Below, in pieces: positions 31,302 through 41,269 of a stretch of 64,000 nucleotides of DNA; the first letter of the stretch is position 1; the number at the start of each line of letters is the position of its first letter. The notes under the pieces were generated by a model that saw only the letters and a list, made by a program, of their open reading frames with translations, had not been told where the DNA came from and ran no database searches. The position numbers and the translations under genes were made by a program. This stretch comes from Pelagophyceae sp. CCMP2097. Lineage: Eukaryota; Sar; Pelagophyceae. Location: NCBI GenBank assembly GCA_026770575.1, contig MU657196.1, forward strand, positions 227,892 to 291,891, read 5' to 3'.

Positions 31302-32473
31302 CTACGCTCTCGGACTTCCCGAAGGTTTCGCAGCCCCGACGCGCAGTGCCCACTTCTGCCCGTGACGCACACTGGCACGGTGACTCCACACTGCCAGAGA
31401 CGTGCAACTCGCTTGGGTTTCCGAGTTGAGACGAGAATTGCGCTGTGCCCGCGACCCCACACTGACGTGCCCGTGACCCATACGGACGGTCTTGCCGCGG
31501 GTCCCAGAGGAGACAAGATCCGAGATCGATTTAGATCGGTGGGCGCCTGGGCGCTCGGGCCGCGAGTGCACGCGGTGTTCTTGCGACACGCGGGTGATGC
31601 CGAAACGGCCGAGCCTCTGATCGAGGGCCACGGCGGCGCGCTGGTGCCGGCGCGGCGCCGCATCGACGGGAAGGCCGTCGGCGTGGTGACCGTCGTCGAT
31701 GGGCGTGGCGTGGGCGACGGGGTCGCCGCGCAGCACTTCGAAGTGCTCGACGTACGCAGCGCCGCCGTCGCGCACGCCATCCGACGGAGCGCGTCCTCGA
31801 GAGCAGCGACGCTCATGCGGAGGCCCGAGGCCGCGGGGCGCGGCGTGGTGCTGCGCGAGCGGCCTCGTTCGCTGCGGTCGCGCGGGGAGGAGGGCCCTGC
31901 AGCCACCACCGACGAAGGCGACCGCCGCGCTCGCGAAAAGACCGCGACGAGGAGCGCGCTGCGGCGCCGTAACGGCGTCGGCAGTCTGCGGCGACGGGAC
32001 CGTCGTCGCGGCGGCGGGACCGTCGCCGGTACGGCCCTTGCGTCGGTTCCGGCTTCGGTTGCCGAGACGGTATTCAATAGGGTCTGAACGTCGGGGACGG
32101 CGTGTGCGTGGAGACGGCGTCGGCGCGGTCGCTGGTCGGCGCAGAGGAGTCGCCGGCGGTGGCAGACAAAGAGCGGCGTGGGTCCATATCGGCCTAAAGT
32201 GGAGCGTATACGCCCTCTCCCGCGCAACAGCCACGGTGGCGGGCCTCGTCTTCCGCGCAAGACGGCGCGCAAGACGGCCAATGCGTCTCGCCCCCTCGGA
32301 TGCCGCTCGAGGGCTCCGTCGGCGCCGTCTCGAGACAGTTCCTCTCGACTTGCTGAAACGTGTGCCAAGGTTGCCGAGGCCCGGACGCGGCATCTCGCCC
32401 AGCACTGCGGGCGCGTGCACGGCGCCCGCGCCGTCGCCGCAGCAGCCAGCGCGAATACGGCGAGGAGCTGCAT
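31302..32473 (-). pseudogene. Decayed tandem copy of the secreted Pro-Thr/TM gene
   Basis: Read on the minus strand, the 5' end encodes a comparable signal peptide and Cys motif (MQLLAVFALAAAATARAPC, then PQCWAR). Further down, pieces match the intact copy in two different frames: LLVAV and a helix ASGLRMSVAALEDALRR in one frame, then AYVEHF and VAHATPIDDGH in another, matching AYVELP and VAHATPVVDGH. No intron signals separate the pieces, and the Pro-Thr stalk has lost its frame. I read this as a tandem duplicate that has lost its reading frame; a sequencing error could explain one shift but not the loss of the stalk. Confidence 0.5.
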
Positions 32474-32765
32474 AGAGCTCGAGCGCTCGTGCTTAGGTGA
32501 ACTCTAGCTCTAAGTTGTCGCCAGTGGAATCCGCTGGAATCTTATTGAACAAATTTCTAAATTCCGCCACTGGAATCGAGGGTGTAATGTAATGTAATAG
32601 GAATCACAGGATCGGCATCAAATCCTCGACTTGAGAAGTCCGGCCGAGGTCCCCCGGCTGCGGTCCCGGGCATCCCCGCCGCGCCACGCTGCCCCGACTC
32701 GCCGACCCGCGTTGCACTTTTGCATGCAGCCTTTCTCGAGGCACGGGAAGGAAACAAGTGTGCGT

Positions 32766-33634
32766 TTAGTCGTCATAGCCGTCGGCGGAAGCGGCCGCCT
32801 TCTCCTTTGCGGCGGCGGGCCTCGCCTCGCGCGTCTTCATGTCGTAGGACCTAGGCGTGGCGCAGGTTGGCGACGACGGCCCGACGGCGCCCACTCCTCC
32901 GTAAGCGCCCGCGTTTCGACGCGTCTTCCCCGGGGCATGCCGGTGCTCCGATCGGTCACGAGTGGTTCTTCCGGTTCGCCCTTCCCCCCCGGACGCGGTT
33001 TGCTTGCAGCGAGGCGTCCTCGCGCGCGGCGACGTTTGAGTTGGCTAAGGCCTGCTCGATGGCCTCGGACCCGTACTCGGCCTCGAGCTCCGACATACCC
33101 TTGTCGGTAAAGTCCTCGGCGAGCTACGTTTCCGATGATGGCCGGGCGCGCGAGGCGGCAACGGCCAGCCACGCACCCGCTCGTACGAGTCGGAGACGTC
33201 GATGAGGAACGCGACGAGGAAGCACCCGCCGACACCGGCGGCGAAGAGGCCGAGCCTGTTTTCCGAGAGTGGGGTCCCGAGAGGTGGCCCCTTCCGAGGC
33301 ACGCGGCGCCGGCGAGCGCACCCGCCTAATGGGACGGACGCCTCGGCGGCGCGCATACGTCGCTTGGTGGGCGGGCCCGCCTTCCAAAGGCCGGGTCGGC
33401 GTTCAAAGAGGTGTCCTCCACCGTCCTGAGTAGGGTCTTACCGGTCATGATCGGGGTGTAGACTTCGACACCGAGCTCAGAATTTGCGGGAATAACATCT
33501 GCCAGCAGATGCGTCGGAAACAGCCGCAGCGGCTTCGAGGCCCTACGCGCCGCCGGCTTCTGCGCCACCGATGCGGGCCGGAACGCCGCGGAGCAGGCCA
33601 GGCCCGCCGCAACGAGCGCAAGTTGAGGGCCCAT
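32766..33634 (-). CDS. Small plastid-type membrane protein of unknown function (4 exons)
   Basis: Exons 33634-33442, 33325-33177, 33123-32960 and 32850-32766; all phases agree, although the exon 3 donor (GTGACC) is weak. The start MGPQLALVAAGLACSAAFRP is a signal peptide with an AAF cleavage context, the classical bipartite plastid leader, followed by a basic transit stretch. Exon 2 has one membrane span (LGLFAAGVGGCFLVAFLID); exon 3 is acidic and helical (MSELEAEYGSEAIEQALANS); the end is Ala/Lys-rich (EARPAAAKEKAAASADGYDD). The layout suggests a thylakoid or envelope protein of about 196 residues. I do not recognise the family. Confidence 0.55.
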
Positions 33635-33906
33635 CGTCGTCCTCGTCGGATCGATTGCAAATGCAACACTCTGAAAGACTATCGGACGGAGAACCGCGCG
33701 CGAAGCGTCGGCGGGCTCCCTTGCGGAACCTCCTGTGGGATCAGTCGCGGACCCGTCGCGGCCGCGCGGCGGGCACGCGGGGCCGGCAATTGCAAAATCT
33801 CCAGGAGAGGATTTGAATCTGCCTCTCTCTCTCCGTGACGCCCCTTGTCTGACTCGGGCGACGGAACTGGTATCCTGAACGCGGTTCCGGCGGGGTGCGG
33901 ACGAGC

Positions 33907-36315
33907 ATGCCCGCGGGCCTCGCCTTTGCAGCGCTGCTGCTGCAGCAGCTGCAGACGTCGGCGTTGCAGCCGTCGGCGCTACTGCAACACGCGGCCGCGC
34001 CGACGCGCGCGCTCGTGGCCCGGCGCGCGACTGCGGGCGCTGCCGCAAAGGCCGCGGAGGCGACCGAGACGGCGCGGTCCGCGGCCGTGGGCTCCGCGGC
34101 GCGGGCGGCTGCAACTGCGGCGGCGGACGCTGCCAAGGAAGCGAGGTCCGCGAAGACCGCAAACGCTTTCCGCTACGCCGATTATTGGGAGAGACTCCTG
34201 GTGCAGGAGCACGAGGAGGCTGCGGAGTCGGAGCGGAAGCGGCGCGCGACGTGGCCGCCGCGGCGCTTGGAGGACCGCGGGTTTTCGCTGTTTTCGGCGG
34301 CGGCGACTCCGGACACTGAATTGTGGGGCGAAAAGGTCGTCCGCATCCGCCGCACCGTGGCCGACGTCGCGATCAGCGACCTCTGGCACCGCGGCGACAC
34401 TGCCACTTTAACTCTAGAGGACGACGGGAGGTCCTTGAAGCCGGAGAGGACGCGCGGCCCGCAGGTTCGAGCGGCCGACTTTGCCCCGCGCGAGTGCGTC
34501 ATCATCGACGCCGGCGCGGACTGGCTCACCGTGGGCGTCGGGAATACGTGGCCCAACGGGCTTTGGGAGGCGCGGAGGACTCCCGGAAGTTTTCGCGTCA
34601 GGTTGGACCGCATCACACCGAACCGAGGTCCGCTGGACGCGCAGCGCTCGGCCTTGCGAGCCCTCGGCAAGGGCACCGCCGGCGACGCCGCCGACCTCCT
34701 CGCCGCGTCCATGCGGACCGACGGCGCTTTACGAGCAGCATCGCCGTCGTCGGACGAGGCGTCTGCCGAGGAGGCGGCGGCGTCGTTGCTCCCCGCGCGC
34801 TTCGAAAAGGGCGTATTCGAGGCCGTATGGCAGTCCGGCTCTCGTCGCACTCCGGCGCGGCAGACGCAGCCCTTTGACTCTGCGGTCCGCGCGGCCGTCT
34901 CTGGCGCACTGGCCGACGCGCCTGTAAAGTTCGACGCCAACCCGTCGCAAGTCGAATCCATCTCCTGGGCCCTCGGCAGGCGCGCTGCGCTCGTTCGAGG
35001 GCCGCCGGGCACGGGCAAGACTCGCGTCGCGGCGGTCCTCATCGCAGCCGCTTTACGGCTCCGCGGCGCGAGCGGCGAGGCGACGAGGGTCTTAGCAGTG
35101 GCGCACTCCAACGGCGCCGCGGACGTTTTATTAGAAGCTTTGATCGATATGGGAGTCCCCGCCATCCGCGCGGGGAGGCCGGCGTCCGTCTCGCCGGCGG
35201 CGCGGCGGAGGACTTCGGCGGCCATGGCTGAAAGGCACCCGGAGGTTTTATCTTTAAGAGCCAAAGCGTCAAACGCGTCTTTGACCCCCGAAGTGCGCGC
35301 CGAGGCGAGCGTGCGCATTTTTAGCGTCGTGGACGAGATCCGTGCCGTCATCGTCTCGTCGGCGCCCGTCGTCGTGGCGAGCTGCGTCGGGTCCGCCAAC
35401 CTCGGCGACGAAGCCGCGGACGGCCTCAAGTTTCCGATAGTCGTTTTGGATGAAGCGGCGCAGACGACGGAGCCCGCTTTGATGGTCGCGCTCGTCGCGG
35501 CGCGCGCGGAGCAGGTCGTCTTAGTCGGGGACACGAAGCAGCTACCGCCGACGGTGCCTTCGGAGGACCGCTTCTTAAGGGAGAACTTGGGCCATTCACC
35601 CATGGCGCGGCTGGAAAACTGCGCCATTTCGAAAAAGACGCTCACCGTGCAGTACCGCATGCCGCCGGAGCTCCTGGACCACCCGTCTCGTTATTTCTAC
35701 GACGGCGTGGTGACGTGCGCCGACACGGCCGTCTTCCAAGACCCGCCGCGAGGCTTCCCTTGGCCGTCGCCGCTCGCCTTTGTCCACGTCGGCGGCGACC
35801 TCGAGGTGGCCAACGGCGACGGCGGGAAATCGAATCCGACGGAGGCCGCTTTAGTAGGCGAGATCGTGCGGTCGATGCTTTTAGCGGGCGACGTTTCCGC
35901 GGAAGACGTCGTCGTCCTCGCCCCATATTCTTTACAAGTGGACCGCATCCAGCAGGCTCTGGCTTCGCGAAGGCTAAACGTGCGCGTCTCGACGGTCGAC
36001 GCCTTTCAAGGGCGGGAAGCCGAAGTGGTGCTGTTCTCGGCGACGAGGAGCAACGCGTACGGCGAGCTCGGATTTCTACAAGACGCGCGCAGGCTGTGCG
36101 TCGCGCTGACCCGAGCGCGGCGAGGCCTCATCGTCGTGGGCGACGCGGACACTCTGCAAAAGTCGAGGCACTGGAGGGCGCTGCTCGAATCCTGCCGCTC
36201 TCGTGGATGCGTCCTCGGCGCGGACCAAGTCCTCCTCGACGCCGGACCCGCCGAACCGCCGCTCCAGGACGCGCGAATGCTCGAGGGCAGCCTCGCAGAC
36301 CTCGACCTCTCCTAA
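33907..36315 (+). CDS. Superfamily 1 helicase, Upf1/IGHMBP2-like, with N-terminal leader
   Basis: A single exon of about 803 codons. Helicase motifs appear in order: Walker A GPPGTGKT (motif I), VVLDEAAQTTEP (motif II, DEAA), VLVGDTKQLPPTV (motif III), VQYRMPPELL (motif IV region), VSTVDAFQGREAEVV (motif V) and VALTRARRGLIVVGD (motif VI). This is the SF1B family that unwinds RNA or DNA 5' to 3' with ATP, as in Upf1, Sen1 and IGHMBP2. The first residues (MPAGLAFAALLLQQLQTSAL) are hydrophobic, followed by Ala/Arg-rich sequence, so organelle import is likely, in contrast to cytosolic Upf1; this is inference. The ATG at 33907 is chosen because the only upstream in-frame option is a GTG. No CH or R3H domain is visible. 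Confidence 0.9.
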   Translation: MPAGLAFAALLLQQLQTSALQPSALLQHAAAPTRALVARRATAGAAAKAAEATETARSAAVGSAARAAATAAADAAKEARSAKTANAFRYADYWERLLVQEHEEAAESERKRRATWPPRRLEDRGFSLFSAAATPDTELWGEKVVRIRRTVADVAISDLWHRGDTATLTLEDDGRSLKPERTRGPQVRAADFAPRECVIIDAGADWLTVGVGNTWPNGLWEARRTPGSFRVRLDRITPNRGPLDAQRSALRALGKGTAGDAADLLAASMRTDGALRAASPSSDEASAEEAAASLLPARFEKGVFEAVWQSGSRRTPARQTQPFDSAVRAAVSGALADAPVKFDANPSQVESISWALGRRAALVRGPPGTGKTRVAAVLIAAALRLRGASGEATRVLAVAHSNGAADVLLEALIDMGVPAIRAGRPASVSPAARRRTSAAMAERHPEVLSLRAKASNASLTPEVRAEASVRIFSVVDEIRAVIVSSAPVVVASCVGSANLGDEAADGLKFPIVVLDEAAQTTEPALMVALVAARAEQVVLVGDTKQLPPTVPSEDRFLRENLGHSPMARLENCAISKKTLTVQYRMPPELLDHPSRYFYDGVVTCADTAVFQDPPRGFPWPSPLAFVHVGGDLEVANGDGGKSNPTEAALVGEIVRSMLLAGDVSAEDVVVLAPYSLQVDRIQQALASRRLNVRVSTVDAFQGREAEVVLFSATRSNAYGELGFLQDARRLCVALTRARRGLIVVGDADTLQKSRHWRALLESCRSRGCVLGADQVLLDAGPAEPPLQDARMLEGSLADLDLS

Positions 36316-36401
36316 CGATTTTGGAATGACCACTCCCCGCGCCCGTGCGCGAGTTGCCCTCGTCGCTGAAAAAAGGCGAGCGCTCCCGCCCCCGCGCCGC
36401 C

Positions 36402-37814
36402 ATGCTGCGCAGCCTCGCCGCGCGGCACGCCTGCGCGGTTCTCGGCCGGCAGGCCGGCAAAGGCCTCACGGCGCGGTCTGTGCGGTGTTTCGCCGCAAAG
36501 GGCGCTCCAGGCGCGCCGGCGCTGGGCAAGGCCGGCCCGGCCGAGGTCGCGGCGCCAAAGGAGCGCTCAAAGTTCGCCAAGCCCCCAAAGGCCCCAAAGG
36601 CTGCCGAAGCGCCCAAGGCTCCCGTGGCGCCCGCAAAGACCGAGGCCCCGAAGGCTCCCGTGGCGCCCGCAAAGGCCGAGGCGCCGAAGGTTGCAGAGGC
36701 CCCGAAGGCTGCCGAGGCCGCGAAGGCTGCCGAGGCCGCGAAGGCACCCGAGCATCCCGCCAAGGTCGAAGCCTCGAAGGCTGCCGAGGCCCCGAAGGCT
36801 GCGGAGCCCCCCGCCAAGGCCGAGCCCCCCGCCGAGGCCGAGGCCCCGCAGGCTGCCGAGGCCCCCGCCCAGGCCGAGGCTGCGAAGGCTCCCGAGGGCG
36901 CCTCAAAGCCGCCCCGGGGCAGCCGGGCCAAGGCCGAGGCGCCGCGCAAGGACCCAAAGGCCGAGTCGCAGGAGATGGGCACCCTGAGCGGCCTCCTCGG
37001 CTGGCACGCGGTGCGAGTCGCGTGTGTCGTTGATAAACCCCGGCCGTGGGCAGTCTTGTCGTCTAGGCGCGCCACGTAGAGGACAACGGTTTCACGCTCT
37101 CCATGGGCCTGCTGCGGCCGCTGGCGTCGCGCGCCGAGGAGGTGGCGCTGCTGCGGTCGCAGCTCGGCGTGTACGGCGCGGTGGAAGCCGCGCTGGACGC
37201 ACTCCCGCGCGGCACGGCGGCGTCGAACTTCTGGTCTGCGCACGGCGACGTGTTGAGGCGCGCGCCTTTGCTTCGCGCGGACCTCGACACTTTGGGCGTC
37301 GTGCGCTTCTCCGACGAGGCCGACGAAGGGGCCATGACGCCGGCGACGCGGCAGAGCGTCCGGCGCGTCAAGTCCGCCGCACAAGTCGACGGCGACCTAC
37401 TCCTCGCGCACGTCTTCGCCAAGCATGTCCTATGTGACCTCGACGACCACTGGCTCGCGGGCTTCAAGCGCGCCGCCGTCCCGCGCCAGACGCGGGAGAT
37501 GTGGACCGTGCGTCGGACCGTGCGGGGACGCGCCCCTCTCACTGCGGTCGTAGGCGGTGATTCACGGCTACGAGCCGAAGCGCTTTTCCTTCGGCGTTTC
37601 CGACGGCCCCGCGCTGGCGGCGGACGTGCGCTTGGCGTTCGACAAGGCCGGCGCTGCGCTCACGTTCGAGGGCAACGACGGCGTGGCGCAGGAACTCCTC
37701 CGCGCGCTCCACCTCGAGAGGCTGCTGCTCACGGAGCGCCGCGGCCTCGCCGCGGGCGCCGCGGCGGCGGCGGCCAAGCTCGCGATGAAGCGACTGGGAG
37801 GCGGCCTCTCCTAA
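36402..37814 (+). CDS. Ala/Pro/Lys-repeat protein with mitochondrial-type presequence (3 exons)
   Basis: Exons 36402-37010, 37067-37507 and 37554-37814; introns of 56 and 46 nt, both phase 0. The N-terminus (MLRSLAARHACAVLGRQAGK) is an amphipathic basic presequence ending near RCFAAK. Residues 40-190 are a low-complexity linker of APKAAEAPAK-type units, like the swinging linkers of lipoyl enzymes but without a lipoyl motif. Exons 2 and 3 encode an ordered, mostly helical domain of about 235 residues (VEDNGFTLSMGLLRPLASRA, DLDDHWLAGFKRA, HGYEPKRFSFGVSDGPALAA). I do not recognise this domain. A mitochondrial location is likely from the presequence. The codon bias matches neighbours. Confidence 0.6.
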
Positions 37815-38433
37815 CACTTTCCGTTCGGGCGGCCTCTCCGACCGAGCACCTTATGCCGGCAAGCCGTTGACGCGCGCCGTGAAGCGCCACAAGCGGGGCT
37901 TCGCTGATCCTCGACCCACAAGCGGGGCTTCGCTGTCCACGCCGGGCCCCGGGGAGCCGGGGATGGCGGCGGCTTGAAAATCCCGACGCAAAGGCGGCGC
38001 GAATGCGGCAGCCCGCCGACGCGCCGTCTTCGGAAGCCCCGCCCGCGGAAGCGCCGCCCGCCGACGAGGCGTTCGCGGCCACAAACGACATTGAGCGGCA
38101 AGGCGCGCCGGCAATCTAAGGCGTCCTGCTCGCCCCGAAACGCACGCGCGACTGAGCAGCGCAGGGGGGGCCCTGTGCGTGGCCACGCTCACGACTGCGG
38201 TGCCACTGGCACTGGCAAGACGAGAATTATCGCTGAAATTCTCCGGCAGTCAGTTCACAATAGCGCGGCCCAAGTTCCGAATGTCCTAGGACTCCTACCA
38301 GGATCCTCCGCGAGGTCCGGCGCGCCGCGCTGCGAGGCGCCGCCGGTTATCTGACGAAGGTGTCCGAAGCGGAGGGCGGCCCTGCGAGGCGCAAAAATCG
38401 GCGCCCCCGCGCGACGCGTGATCCTCTAACGTC
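37815..38433 (+). other. Intergenic region with direct repeats and a P-loop-like ORF fragment
   Basis: 37887-37906 and 37916-37935 are near-identical direct repeats (ccacaagcggggcttcgctg), each with an internal gaagc/gcttc-type hairpin. A plus-strand ORF 37974-38354 contains GATGTGKTRIIAEILRQSV, a convincing Walker A motif with helix, but the surroundings show no other helicase or ATPase motif and no clear start or splice partner. It may be a relic of a helicase gene. No other gene is supported. Confidence 0.4.
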
Positions 38434-39658
38434 ATGGCGGCGCTGAGCCCCGAGATGGCCGCGTTCATCAGCAGCTGGCGCGCAAACTCTCGAGAAATGG
38501 CGAGGCCGTACGCGCGACTGGCCGACACGTGCGCGGCGACGCTCGGCGACGAGGCGGTCCAGGCTGCGTCGACAGTGCCACGCAGCGTCGATGGCGATGC
38601 GTCGACGGCCGCGCCGCCGTCGCGCGGCGCGAAGCGGCCGAGCGAGACCGCGGACGGCGCGGCCGTCGCCAAGAGCGCTCGGCGCGGGACGGCGCACTCG
38701 TCGAAGTTCTACGGCGTTTGGTGGCACAAGAGAGATTACAAATGGCGTGCAGGATTTAGAGATGCGGCGGGCCGAGCTGTGCATGTGGGCTGCTTCGACG
38801 TCGAGGAGGACGCGGCCCGGGCGTACAACGCGGCCGTGATCCAAGCGAATCTGGCGAACATCAAGGTGAACTTGGAAAAGGACGGCGTCTTGCTCGAGGA
38901 GAAACCGGTGCGCTTTGCATAGGAATTCCCATCTTAAGTGCGCATGAGAATCAATCCCAATCGCCCTCGCGTAGATAATGTCGTCCGAGTTCCACGGGGT
39001 CAACTTTAACTGTGATAAGAACCGCTGGCAAGCCAGTATCAAGCGCGGCAAGCGCCACGGCCTCGACGGGAAAAAGCAGCACCTCGGGTACCACGAAGAC
39101 GAGCAGGATGCAGCTTTGGCGGTCGACTCGTTCACGAGGCTGCACATGCCGGGCATGGCTCTCAACTTCCCGACGCTCGACGAGCTCTATGTCTCGAAGC
39201 TCGAGGTATGCTGATACACATCATGATCGAAGAGACAGCGCCAACGCTCATTCGTGCTTTGGACGACCCTCTCGAACCGTAGGTCCCGCTGCAAGTCCTG
39301 CTGACGTACGACATCGGCGGAGGCGGGCGAGAGTTCATCGCGGCGCAACTGACCAAGGTGAGTCGTCAGAAGGAAGCCGCTGCCGTCTTCGACTCGTAGT
39401 AGTCACTCGGACGCCTAGGTGAAGTACGATCCGTCGCATGAATCCGTGTGGCGCTACCTCATGGAGTTCGAGGACGCGCCGTCGGCGGAGCTGCTCGGCT
39501 TGGAAGCGTCGTTCTGGGACCCGGTCACCGGCGGCCATTCTCAATTCGCCGCCTGCGACTACTGGCAAGCCGCGCCGCGCCCGAAAGGGCCACCCGCGCG
39601 CAAAAATGCGACAAATGCGCCCAAGGCGGCCTCGGCGAATTCCTGCAGCATCCAATAG
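38434..39658 (+). CDS. Double AP2/ERF-domain protein (4 exons)
   Basis: Exons 38434-38907, 38975-39205, 39283-39357 and 39419-39658; introns of 67, 77 and 61 nt, all phase 0. The first AP2 domain lies at the end of exon 1 (SKFYGVWWHKRDYKWRAGF...HVGCFDVEEDAARAYNAAV), the second in exon 2 (FHGVNFNCDKNRWQASIKR...QHLGYHEDEQDAALAVDSF). AP2 domains bind DNA through a three-strand sheet; the YGV, WxA and G-F/Y-xxEEDAAxAY signatures are all present. Exons 3-4 encode further ordered sequence (VPLQVLLTYDIGGGGREFI, ESVWRYLMEFEDAPSAEL) and a basic Pro/Lys end. Likely a sequence-specific transcription regulator. If exon 1 were read on, it would stop at 38922 as a single-AP2 protein. Confidence 0.78.
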
Positions 39659-39804
39659 TCTCGTGATCATCAATTTGATCAAATGTTTTCAAGTATCCCT
39701 GATATCATGATAGTATCACTCCACGCGTACCACTGGTCGTGGTCGTTGTGACCAGCTGACGGCTATAAACTGGAGGACGAATGCGCATTGCCGCGCCGCG
39801 CCTA

Positions 39805-40173
39805 CTAGAAGGCCGGCGCGGCGCCTCCCGCCGCCGCGTCGCTCGGCCGCCTTGAGCCGCGCGGATCCGGCGCCACCGCCGTTTCGGCGCTGCGGTACGC
39901 GAGGTGGGCGGCCTGGACTGCCGCTGCGGCGACCGCCGCTGCGCAGGCGTCTACCATACGAGCAATGATCGCGGCCTTTGCCTCAAAGTCCGCGGGCGCG
40001 CTGCGGAGGCACGTGGCCACGCTCAGCGCCGCCACGACGCGCCGCGCGCGGGGCGACGCGGCCGGCGGCGGCGCCGGGCACGTGAGGGCGGTAATGGACC
40101 AGTAGCATGCCATGATGGCCCTCGCGCGGCCGCGCGGCGCAGTAGTCGCCAAATTCAGCGAGATTTTTCGCAT
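39805..40173 (-). CDS. Small Ala-rich hypothetical protein
   Basis: A 122-codon minus-strand ORF, with a possible later start at MACYWSITALTCPAPP. The middle is helical and Ala-rich (DFEAKAAIIARMVDACAAAVAAAAVQAAHLAYRSAETAV). Codon use is like real genes here, but Ala-rich ORFs arise easily by chance in this composition. No family is recognised. Its start would be about 150 bp from the divergent SET gene. Confidence 0.33.
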   Translation of the reverse strand: MRKISLNLATTAPRGRARAIMACYWSITALTCPAPPPAASPRARRVVAALSVATCLRSAPADFEAKAAIIARMVDACAAAVAAAAVQAAHLAYRSAETAVAPDPRGSRRPSDAAAGGAAPAF

Positions 40174-40319
40174 CTCAGGAGGTTGATCCCAAAGCGATCG
40201 CGACGGGCTCGCGCACGCGCGGCCCGGGCCTCGGAGGCGGTCCCGATTCCCGGTCGGCGGCGTCCACGGGCCCGCGGCCGCGCCGGGCGCGCGGCGCAGC
40301 GTGAGCGGTGGTGTCGAGC

Positions 40320-41189
40320 ATGCGCAGAGGTCCGTGCCAAAAACTTAAAGGTCCGTGCCACTGGCGCCCGGGCGCCCGCGCGTTTTCGGTGCTCGCGCAT
40401 GCGGCGGCGTGCGGCGCGTTCGCCCGGCCGACGCAACGCGCGTCGCAGACAAGACGGTGCGCGGGCGCGCAGTCGCTGGACGAGCGAGAGACGCTGGACG
40501 AGCGAGAGACGTTTGCGCTGCTGTCGGCGTGCCTCGCGCTGCAGACGCCCGGCGGCCTTTCGGCGGCGCGCGGCGCGGGCTGGAATGCGCTCGACGCGGC
40601 GCGGCGCGGTTTCAACGTGGCATCGGGCCCCGCGGTGGTCCACGGCTACGGCCTCGTCGCCGCGCGGCCCTTCGCCGCGGGTGAAGTCGTCTCCCTCTAC
40701 CCGGTACACTTTTTAACGCGCGGCGACGCGGGCGGAAACGACGGGGGCTTCCGGGCGGCGAGCGGCGATTATACGATCGACGTCGACGCCTCTCTTCCGG
40801 TCGACCCCTTCTTTGCGGCGCACTTTGTCAACGACGCCGCGTCCCTCCTCGGCTGCGACTCCGCCGGCGCTTTGGAGTACTACGCGGCGAGCGCTGCGCG
40901 AGGCAACGTGGCGCTCGTATGTTTCGGCCCTCCGCCGCTCGCCGCGTACGTGACGACAAAGGCCGTCGCAGCCGGCGAAGAGTTCTTGACTTCTTATGGC
41001 ATATCGTACTGGCTCGACCGAATCGGCGCTTCGTTAGACGTCTCCGGCGCCGCGAACCGCTTGGCGGGATTCGAGCGCAAGCTCGAACGCCGACAAAAGG
41101 CTGCGGAGCGCGGCGTCGTCTCTAACTACGCGGAGACGCTCAACCTCCTCGAGACGCTATTGCGGGCCCTCCCAGACGCGCCCACATAA
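40320..41189 (+). CDS. SET-domain protein (putative lysine methyltransferase)
   Basis: One exon, 289 codons. The SET landmarks are GYGLVAARPFAAGEVVSLYP (the G-x-G and P-x-x-x-GE block that binds S-adenosylmethionine), DPFFAAHFVNDAAS (in place of the usual NHS) and TTKAVAAGEEFLTSYGISYW (the GEE-Y block with catalytic Tyr). No pre-SET or post-SET cysteines are seen. SET enzymes methylate lysines of histones or other proteins. The N-terminus contains ACGAFARP preceded by a hydrophobic stretch, which could be a plastid-type leader (Rubisco methyltransferases are plastid SET enzymes), but the first residues are basic and the start is uncertain. A perfect 18-bp tandem duplication (LDERET twice) lies near 40480-40515. 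Confidence 0.72.
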   Translation: MRRGPCQKLKGPCHWRPGARAFSVLAHAAACGAFARPTQRASQTRRCAGAQSLDERETLDERETFALLSACLALQTPGGLSAARGAGWNALDAARRGFNVASGPAVVHGYGLVAARPFAAGEVVSLYPVHFLTRGDAGGNDGGFRAASGDYTIDVDASLPVDPFFAAHFVNDAASLLGCDSAGALEYYAASAARGNVALVCFGPPPLAAYVTTKAVAAGEEFLTSYGISYWLDRIGASLDVSGAANRLAGFERKLERRQKAAERGVVSNYAETLNLLETLLRALPDAPT

Positions 41190-41269
41190 CAGCCGACGGT
41201 GGATCGAGGCCTCCCGTGACCGTATTCGGAACCGGCGCCTCTTGAGGTTCGTAACGGTGGTTGCCGGAT

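Noticed and set aside
34182..35660. 492-codon minus-strand ORF
   Set aside because: It is the antisense of the Upf1-like helicase, whose motifs are complete on the plus strand.
36128..37384. 418-codon minus-strand ORF with GAFGAS-type repeats
   Set aside because: It is the antisense of the APKAAEA linker of the plus-strand gene; the repeat is mirrored by composition.
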